Made by a program: the position numbers and the translations under genes. From Rhodanobacteraceae bacterium ZG21-1 (GTDB lineage: Bacteria; Pseudomonadota; Gammaproteobacteria; Xanthomonadales; Rhodanobacteraceae), in contig JAJEJU010000020.1 of assembly GCA_021390615.1 (NCBI GenBank), positions 1-64,000 on the forward strand: a DNA stretch of 64,000 bases, given 5' to 3'. Position 1 is the stretch's first letter, and each line of letters opens with the position of its first letter. The notes beneath the pieces were generated by a model. It made no database searches and was not told where the DNA came from. It worked only from the letters and a program-made list of their open reading frames with translations. Shown here one piece after another: positions 1-9,000 of this stretch.

Positions 1-3000
1 TCCAGTCCAGGATGTACGGCTCGCCACTGGGGCCGCCCACGTTGCCCTGCGAGCCGGCGCCGTAGTAGTCGGCATCGCTGAGCAGGTGACCGTCCGCGTC
101 GTAGCTCTTGCGCTCCACGATGCCGCCATTGTTGGTGTAGCCCACCGCCACCAGCTCGTTGCGCGCGTCGTATTGCAGCGTCTGGCCCACGGTGCTGCCG
201 TTGTAGCCGGTCGAAAGGCGCACCGCCACGTTGCCCGCCGCGTCGTACTGGTTCACGTAGGAGGCGGAGTAGCCCACCACCCCCGCCGTCAGCACGATCT
301 GGCCGTTCACCAGGGCGCCGTCGTTCACCACCACCCGGTTGTCGGCGTCATAGGTGTACCAGGACACCTGGATGTTGGGCGTCGGCGTGGACGTCTGTGC
401 GGTTTGGGCAACCGAGGCTGTTTGCGCCGTTTGCGCGGCAGGCGTCGCCGCCGAGGCCTGTGCCATCGGCGCCGCCTTGACCGCGGCGGGGTTGCCGCTG
501 CCGTTGCCGGTGACGTACAGCGACACAGTCTGGCTCACCGACATGCCGTCGGTGGCGTCGGTGGCCGTGATGGTCAGGCTGGCGTTGAGGTCGCTGCTGT
601 TGTTCGGAATCACCGCCGTCAGCGTGCCGGTGCTGGGGTTCATGCTCCAGGTGCCGAAGCCCGCCGTCTTGGTGAAGCTGTAGGTCAGCGCGCGGCCCGA
701 CGGGTTGCTGAAGGTGTTGGCCGGCAAGGTCCAGGTGTTGGTGGTGCCGGCGCGGAAGTCGATCTCGCCGAGGCCGCCGTTGTACACCGGTGGCTGGTTG
801 GCCGGCGGATTCACAGTGAAGGTGAAGTTGGCGCCGCCCCAGGCCGAGCCGGAACTGTCGGTCAGCAGGCAGCCGAAGGTGAAGCTGCCGGTCGTCGGCG
901 CCGTGCCGCTGAAGGTGCGCGTGGAGGCATTGAAGCTGATCCACGACGGCAGCACGACGGTGCTGGTGCCGTTACTGCTGTAGGTCGCCGTGTAGATCGG
1001 CGTGTCGCCGTTATAGTCGGTGGCCAGCGGCAGCTGGTAGCTGAAGGGCACGCCCTGCACGGCGGTGAAGTTGTTCACCGGCGAACTGAACACCGGCGCC
1101 ACATCGGGCACGACCACCGTCATGGTGGTGCTGACGCTCTTGCCCCAGCCGTTGGTGGCGGTGATGGTGACGGTATAGGTGCCGGTAGGCTGCACCACCG
1201 TGCTGCTGAAGCTGCCGTTGCTGAAGCCCATCCAGCTCGGCGCATTCGAGGTGTAGCTCAGCCCCGATCCCGAGATGTCGGCGAAGGTGTTCGACGGAAT
1301 GGTGTAGTACCAGGACCGCCCCGGTGCGGTGGTCTGCGATGGAATTGCGTTCTGCACCGTCGGCGCATTCACGCTGTTGCTCAACGTGAAGCTGCCCGAC
1401 GCCGTGCCGCCCTGCGCATTGGTGGCGACGATCTCCAGCTGATAGTTGAGGTCGCTGACGGCAGAGATGTTGGTCGGATCGTCCGCGCCCTCGTTGAGGG
1501 CCTGCGGCGAGCCGGTGATCTGCCCGGTGCTTGCGTTGACGCTCAGGCCGACGTCGATGATCGGTACCCAGTGCGCGGGGACGTCGCGCGCAATGGTGTC
1601 GGTATGGTTCGCGTTCCAGTACTCGCCCATGTGATCGGGTATCAGCACGTAGCCGCTGTAGGTCAGCGCGCCGCCGTCCGGCTCGCTGAACGCATTGGCG
1701 GGCAAGGCGATGCTGATCGGGCTGCCAATCACCCCGCTCTGGTTGGTCAGGCCGCCGTTGTACACCGGCGCCGGCTGCACGTACTGCGCCACGGTGACGG
1801 TGAAGTGCGCCTCGACCGACTGCCCCTGCGGGTTGGTGGCCATCAGGTACAGGTTGAAGCTCTGCCCCACCGCACTGGCCGGCGGCGTGCCGGTGAAGCT
1901 CAGCGTGCTGGCGTTGAAGCTCATCCAGCTCGGTAGCGCGCTGCGCGTCTCGCTGCCGCCGCTCATGGCGTAGCTGCCGGCGCTGTAGGTCAGCGCATCG
2001 CCGTCGGCTTCGCTGAAGACGGTGGTCGGGTAGCTGAAGCTGAAGGCATGGCTGTTGTAGGTGGTCTGGTTGCCGACGCCGCCGTTGTAGGTCGGCGGCA
2101 CCGTGCTGACCGCAATGGTCACGGTGGTGCCACCCCAGGCGCCGCCGCTGTCGGTGGCCCAGCAGGAGAAGGTATAGGTGCCTGCAGACGGCGGCGTGCC
2201 GCTGTAGGTGAGCGTGGCCGGATTGAAGCTGATCCACGACGGCAGCCCTACGTAGCTGCTGCCGTTGTAGTAGGCCGCGGTGTAGCTGAGGGTGTCGCCG
2301 TTGGCGTCGGTGGCCGGAGGGATGCTGAAGCTGAAGGCCTGGTTCTGGCTGGCCGTGAAGTTGTACTGGACGGCGCCGAACTGCGCCCCGACGTCGGGGA
2401 CGGTCACGGTAAAGGTGCTGCTGACGCTCTGCCCGTTGACGTCGGTAGCAGTCACCACGATCGACCAGCTGCCGGCCGCCTTCGGCGAGCCGGTGAAGTT
2501 GCCGCTGCTGTTGAAGCTCATCCAGCTCGGCAGCGGGCTGCCGTTCGCCTGGCGGGCGACATAGGTCAACCCGAAGCCGACGTTGTCGACGAAGCTGCTG
2601 CCGACGCTGAGATTCCAGGTCTGCCCGGGCGTCGCCGTCTGCGCGGCGATGCTGCCGGTGGGCGGACCGCCGTTGCCGCTGATCGGCGCCGCGTTGCTGC
2701 CGTAGGCGCTCTGCGTGTAGACCGCGCGCCGGTTGCCTGCTGCGTCGTAGTTGTACAGCACACGCGAATTGGCGGTGCCGTTGTCGGCGTTGAGCGTGGT
2801 CTCCACGCTCAGCCGGTTATGGCTGTCGTAGCTGCTCTGCGTCGCGCTGTGCACGGTCTGGCCGGCACCGTCGACGGTGTAGCTGGCATCCATGGTCTGG
2901 TTGCCGTTGGCGTCGTACTGGTAGGTGTTCCACGCGGACACCGTGCTGCCGGTGCTCAGGGTCACGCTGGCCAGCTGGCCGTCGGCGAAATAGGTGTAGG

Positions 3001-6000
3001 CCTGGGTGCTGCCGGTGCCGATCCAGGTGCCGGGCAGGAAGCCGGGATTGCCCTGGGTCTGCCCGTTCTGGTTCGGCGACCAGTTGCTGGTTTCGCTGGT
3101 CAGCAGACCGGAACTGGCGTCGTAGGTGTAGGTGGTCAGCGCGCCGCTGAGGTCGACGTGCGACTGCACCCGTCCGAAATAATCGTAGACCCAGCTCTGG
3201 TGGTCGCCGTCCGCGGTGGTGTCGCTGATCTTGTTGCCGTTGGCGTCGTAGCCGAAGGTTTCCGACCAACCGTTGGCATGCTGGATCGGCGTCTGGCTGC
3301 TGAGCAGGCGATGCTGGCTGTCGTAGCCGTAGTAGGAGGTGTTGCCCAGCGCGTCGGTGGCCTGGATGCGGTTGCCGGCGGTATCCAGCAGGTAGGTCTG
3401 CTGGGCCTGCTGGGTGCGCGCGCTGCCGGCGGCATTGAGCAGGAAGTCGCCCTGCGCGACGATCTGGTTGAGGCTGTCGTAGCTGGTATAGGTGATGCGC
3501 GCCACCGGCCCGGCCACGGTATTGGCCGGCGGAGTCTGCTGCGCCACCGCGCGTCCCAACGCATCGTAGGCCGTATAGGTCTTGTTGCCGACGCCGTCCT
3601 GCGCCACGGTGAGCTCGCCGTCGGCGTCGTAGGTGTTCCACGAGCTGTTGCCGTTCTCGTCGAGCACGCCGATCAGACGGCCGTTGACGTCGTAGTACCA
3701 GGACTTGGTCGGCGTGGCCCAGGCACGGGTGCCGTCGGCCGCAGCCACCAGCACCTGCGGCTCGACCTCGTAGATCAGATGGTTCTGGCTGTCGTACTGG
3801 TACTGGGTCAGGTTGCCCGCGGCGTCGGTGGTGCTAACCAGGTTGCCCCAGCGGTCGTAGCTCATGATCACCTGGGCGCTGCCGTTGACGCCGCTGGCGG
3901 CGATGGTGCTCGGCCCGCGCTGCCACACCACGTGGCCGCTGAGATCGACGACCACATGAGACCAGGTCGTCGCACTGCCGCCGGTCACTGTGCTGGTATC
4001 GACGATCTGGTGGTTGGCCAGGTCGTACCTGTAGCTGTGGATCGCCCCGGTCTTGGCGTCCGGCGCGCTGATCAGATTGCCGGCATTGTCGTAGCTGTAG
4101 TGCGCCTCCAGGCCCTTGTCGTCGCCCTTGGCGATCACCTCGCCGAAGGCGTTGTATTGCGCCTGGCTGTAGCTGTCGTAGCCGCTCTGGCCGCTGCGCT
4201 GGGTGGCGCTGGTCAGCTGCTGGTTGGACGCGTCGTAGGTGTAGCTGCTGGTGACCGTGGTGGTGCCGGTATTGCCGCTGAGCGCGTAGCTCTGAGTGAG
4301 TACATTGCCGTTGTTGTCGTAGGTGCTGTCGTGCTCGACGCCATCGGCGTCCCATTGCTTGACCAGATTGCCGCGTGCGTCGTAATACATCCGGGTCTGC
4401 TGGGCGACCTGGTTCAATTGATTGGTGACGCCGCTGAGCGTGACATGCCCGAGGCCGTCGTAGGTGTAATAGGTCAGCGGGCTGAGCGAGGTGTACAGCG
4501 CCGCCGTGGTCAGATCCCAAGTCGGATTCTGTTGCAGCAGGGTCTGCCAGTTGCTGACCAGGGTCGGGCGCGCCGGCCCGATCACCTCGCGCACTCGCCC
4601 CAGCGCATCGTAGATGGTCCTGGTGGTCTGTCCATTGACCGTCATCGAGGTCACCCGGCCTTCGCCGTCGTAGCCCAGCGTGGTGACGCTGCTGCCCGTG
4701 GTGGTGCCTGCCGTGCCGTTGACGTAGCTGTAGATGCCAGTATCGGTTTCGCTGTTCTTGCGCCCCAGCTGGTCGTAGCCGTAGGTGACCGTGCGGTCGC
4801 TCAGGTTCGCCGACGGCAAGGCAGGCGGCGCGGCCAGGTTGATGCCGCCGGTGGCGATCGCGACGGCATACTGAGTGGTGCTCAGCACGTCGCCCAGGCC
4901 GTCGTAGCTGGTGGTGGTGACGTAGCCTTGCGGGTTGGTATAGACGCCGGCGGGCGTCACCGTCATCACCGCGCGATTCAGCGCATCGTAGTAGGTGTAG
5001 GTGGTAGCCCAGATGGCCGGCGTGGCATTGGCGTCGCCGGTGGCGTTGGCGCCCTGGATCAGCACCGCGCTGCTGGTCTGGTTGCCGTAGGCGTCGTAGG
5101 TATAGGTGGTGGTGGGCGAGGCCGCCGCCATCGCCGTGCCGCCAAGCGGCCCCATCGCCAGGGTGTAGGCGATGGCTGACTGCTGTACCTGGATCTTCTG
5201 GTTGCGCTGGTCGTAGCTGGTGGTGACCGTGCGATCGGAAGCCGAGGTGACCAGGCCCTGCTGGAGCTGCGCCTGAGTCAGCGGCTGGCCCGCACTCCAG
5301 CCGCTGATGGCAGCCGTGTTCAAGACCGTCGCATAGCGCGTGGTCGACACCTGGTTGCCGAAGGCGTCGTAGCCGTAGCCGGTAACATAGCCGTCGGCGT
5401 CCACATTGAAGAGCTTGTGTCCTGCGCTGTCGTAGACGATGTACTGGTAATTGCCGTTCGCGTCCCGATCCACCACCGCCTGGCCCAGCGCGTTGTAGCT
5501 CACCTGGGTGCTCACGCTGCCCGGGTAGGTGGTCTGCACCTGATGGTTCATCGCGTCGTAGCGATAGCCCGTGGTGCTCAGCACGGTGATGTGCGCGGCA
5601 TCGGGCCCGGCGCCCTGGCTGATCGCGGTGACGTTGCCGACGCCGTCGTAGCTGTACTGGGTGAAGAGATAGGCCAGGGCGTCCTGGTAGGCGCTGCCGC
5701 TGGCGTTGTAGCTGCCGACTTCGACCTGGGGCGACTGCTCGAGCACTTTGCGGCCGGCCGCGTCGTAGCTGTCGTAGGTCCAGTTGCCGTCGCGGTCGGC
5801 GTGCCCGGTCTGCAGGCCGGTAGCGTCGTAGGTGAAGCTGGCATTGGTGCCCAGCGCATCGGCCGTGCTGGTGACGCGGCCCGCGGCATCGTAGACCGTG
5901 CGATTGACGCGCGCGCCGGCGGTGCCGGCCGTGCTTACCGCCGCACCGACGCTGGCCACGGTCAACGCTGCCGGCACCGCAATGGCATTGGCATAGCTCA

Positions 6001-9000
6001 GTTGCGCATTGACGCGTCCGTCGGCGTCGTACTGGGTCTCGCTGACGTGGTTGGTGGCGTCGATCACGTAGCGCAGCCGGCCCGCATTGTCGTAGACCGA
6101 CTGGGTCAGGTGGCTGGGCGCCGTCGACAGGGTCTGTGCCAGGCCGCTGGTGCTCAGCTGCGTCGGCAGCGATTGGCCAGCATTCAGCGGAATCGTGCTG
6201 CCGTACTGCAGCGTGGCCACCACGCGCCCCGCCGCGTCGTAGCGCTGCTCGCTGACGATGCCGACCAGTTGTCCATTGACCGTGTTGGTCTGCACGCTGA
6301 AGCGCGCCTGGCCATCGGCGTCGTAGGTGGTGAGGGTGGTTTCGTCGGACGCCGATGAGGTCACCATCGCGGCGATGGCGGCCGAGGTGGGAGAGGTACC
6401 TATCGCCCCAGCCGCCAGGCTGTTGGCGTACTTCGTGACAGCGACGACGCGATCGTCGGCGTCATAGGTGTATTGCGTCACAAGGCGCGAAGCGGTGTCC
6501 AGTTCGTAGGCGAGCCTGCCATCCGGGTTATAGACGTTCTGGTGAAATCCATCGGCTGCACTGATGGCCATCAAACCGCTGACTTGGGTAATGGTCGGCG
6601 CGCTGCCGAGGTTGCCCAGCTGCGTGCTGCTTAGACACGTGGCATAGGCACGCGTTGCCGTGACTCGCCCATTGGCGTCGTACCAATGACGGGTCACGCC
6701 ACCATCGGGGTCGACGACGAAGGTCAGCTCATTGGCCTCGTCGTAGATACTCCGGGTCACATGGCCATTGGCGTCGGTGACGCTGGTGAGGTTGTCGTTG
6801 GCGTCGTAGGTGTAGCTGGTGGCGAGGTGCAGGCCGTTGGGATCGACGATCTGCTGGCTCAGGCGCTCCTGCGCGTCATAGACGTACTGGGTGGTACGCG
6901 CCGCGGCGGTGCCGGCACCCACCGTCATGCTCACTGTCTTGCCGGCGCCGTCGTAGACATAGGTAGTGGTCAGGTTGAGCCGGCCACTGCCCGCATCCTG
7001 CACCTGAGTCAGCACGTTGCCGTCGGCATCGTAGGCGTAGGTGGTCAGCGTGCCACTGGCATCGGTGACGCTCAGCTCGCGCCCGCTGCCGTCGTAACTG
7101 TAGCGGGTGACCAGGTTCAGCCCGCTAGGATCCACCGTGCGGCTCAGCACCCGGCCGGCAGCGTCGTAGCTGGTGGTCACCACGTGGCCGGTGGCGTCGG
7201 TGCTCTGCACCAGGCGGCCATCGGCGTCGTACTGGCTGCTGCTGACGTTGCCCAGCGCATCGGTGGTCTGCAGCAGGCGGCCGTCCTGGTCGTAGCTGTA
7301 GCGCGTGGTGTCACCGGTGCCATTGGTGATGCTCACCGTGTCGCCGTAGGCGTCCTTGACCGTGGTCATGCGCACGCCGTCGGGCGTGGTCACGATGGTG
7401 GTGTGGCTGGGCACGTCGTACTGGTAGGTAGTGACGTTGCCCAGCGCATCGGTCTGGGTGACGGTGCGGCCGAAGGCGTCGTAGCTGGTCTGCGCGGTGC
7501 GCGCCACGCCTTGCACGGTCTGGCTGCTGCTGACCTGGCGCCCCAGCTTGTCATAGCTGTAGCTCACCACGTTGCCATTGCCGTCGGTGACCGAGGTCAC
7601 CCGGCCGAAGGCGTCGCGCACCGTGGTGGTGGTGCTCGCCACCGCCGTGCCCGCCGCGGAGGTTTCGCTGGTCAACAGTCCACGCAGATCGTAGCTGTCG
7701 CGGGTGATCGTGCTGTTGCCCGCGCTCAGCGCGCTGCCCGGCTGGCTCAGCTGTTGCTGCCGTTGCACCACGTCGCCGAAGGCGTCGTAGGCGTAGGCAG
7801 TCTGGTAGCCGTCACCGTCGACGACCGCACTGATCTGGCCGTCCAGGGTGTAGCTGGTCTGCGTGCTGGCGTTGGGCGCCCCCGCCGGCGCGGCCAACGC
7901 GGCGACGGCGCTGGACAGTTGCGTCGTCGTCGCGGTGGACGGATTCAGGGTGGTGCCGCTGCTCGCGCCGCTGCTGGTCAGGCTCAAGGTGGCGCTGTAG
8001 CTGGTGCTGCCGCTGGCCTGGCCGAAAGCCGTATAGCTGTAGGCGGTGACATCGCCGATCGCATTGAGCGCGCTGCCGCTGGGCTGGCCCTGCACCAGGT
8101 AGGCAAGGCGACCGTCGGCGTCGTAGTAGGACCACGCGGTGTTGCCGAGCGCATCGGTGCTGGAAGCCACCCGCCCCATCGCGTCGTAGGTCAGCGTGGT
8201 GACGGCACCTGCCGCGTCGGTATGAGTCAGCGCCTCGCCGTAGGCATCGTAGGTGGTCGAGGCCGTGCGTGCCGCGCCCTGGCCGGTCTGCGGCGTCACC
8301 GTACTGCTCAGCAGCTGGCCGACGGCATTGTAGTTATAGCTGGTGGCGGTGCCGTCCACGCCGATGGTGTGGGCGAGCTGGCCGTCGGCATTGTAGGTCG
8401 CCCAGTTTTGCTGGTTGTAGGTATTGCCGCCCACCAGGGCGACCAGGGCCGCCAGGCTCTCGTTGCCGGTCAGCGCGGTCTGCTGCGCGGAAGTCAGGCC
8501 CTGCGCATAGCGGGTGTCGACGCTGGTGTGGGTGGTCTCGTCGTAGGTGGTGGTGGTGAGGTAGCCATCCGCATCGACCTGGGCCACCTGCCGGCCCGCG
8601 CCGTCGTAGTAGTAGTGCGTGATCTGGTCGGAACTGCTGCTCGCCAGATCGCCCTGCACGGTGCTCAGCGGCACGTTCTTCGCCAGCGGCACCAGAGCGT
8701 TGAGCTGGGTCGGGGTCAGGGCGGTGGCATAGGCGACCGTCTTGATGAGGCGGCCGGCGGCGTCGTAGCTCCTGGTGCTGACGAAGCCCGCCGCATCGAC
8801 GTAGGCAGCCACCCGGCCATCGTTGTCGTAGGCGGTATAGGTGATCCGATCGGCAGGATTCGGCGGCGTGATGCCCTGGGCCTGCTCGTTGGCGATGACC
8901 AGGTTGGTGACGGCCGTCAGCGTGGGCGCACTGCCCAGACTGGCCATCTGCGTGGCCGTCAGCGGCGTGGCGTAGGTGCGCGTGCTGGCCACGCGACCAT

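Noticed and set aside
86-5179. Long plus-strand open frames (616 and 1043 codons) opposite the RHS gene
   Set aside because: Their products are Arg/Gly/Val/His-rich low-complexity proteins with no family features. They are mirror frames of YD-repeat coding DNA at high GC.
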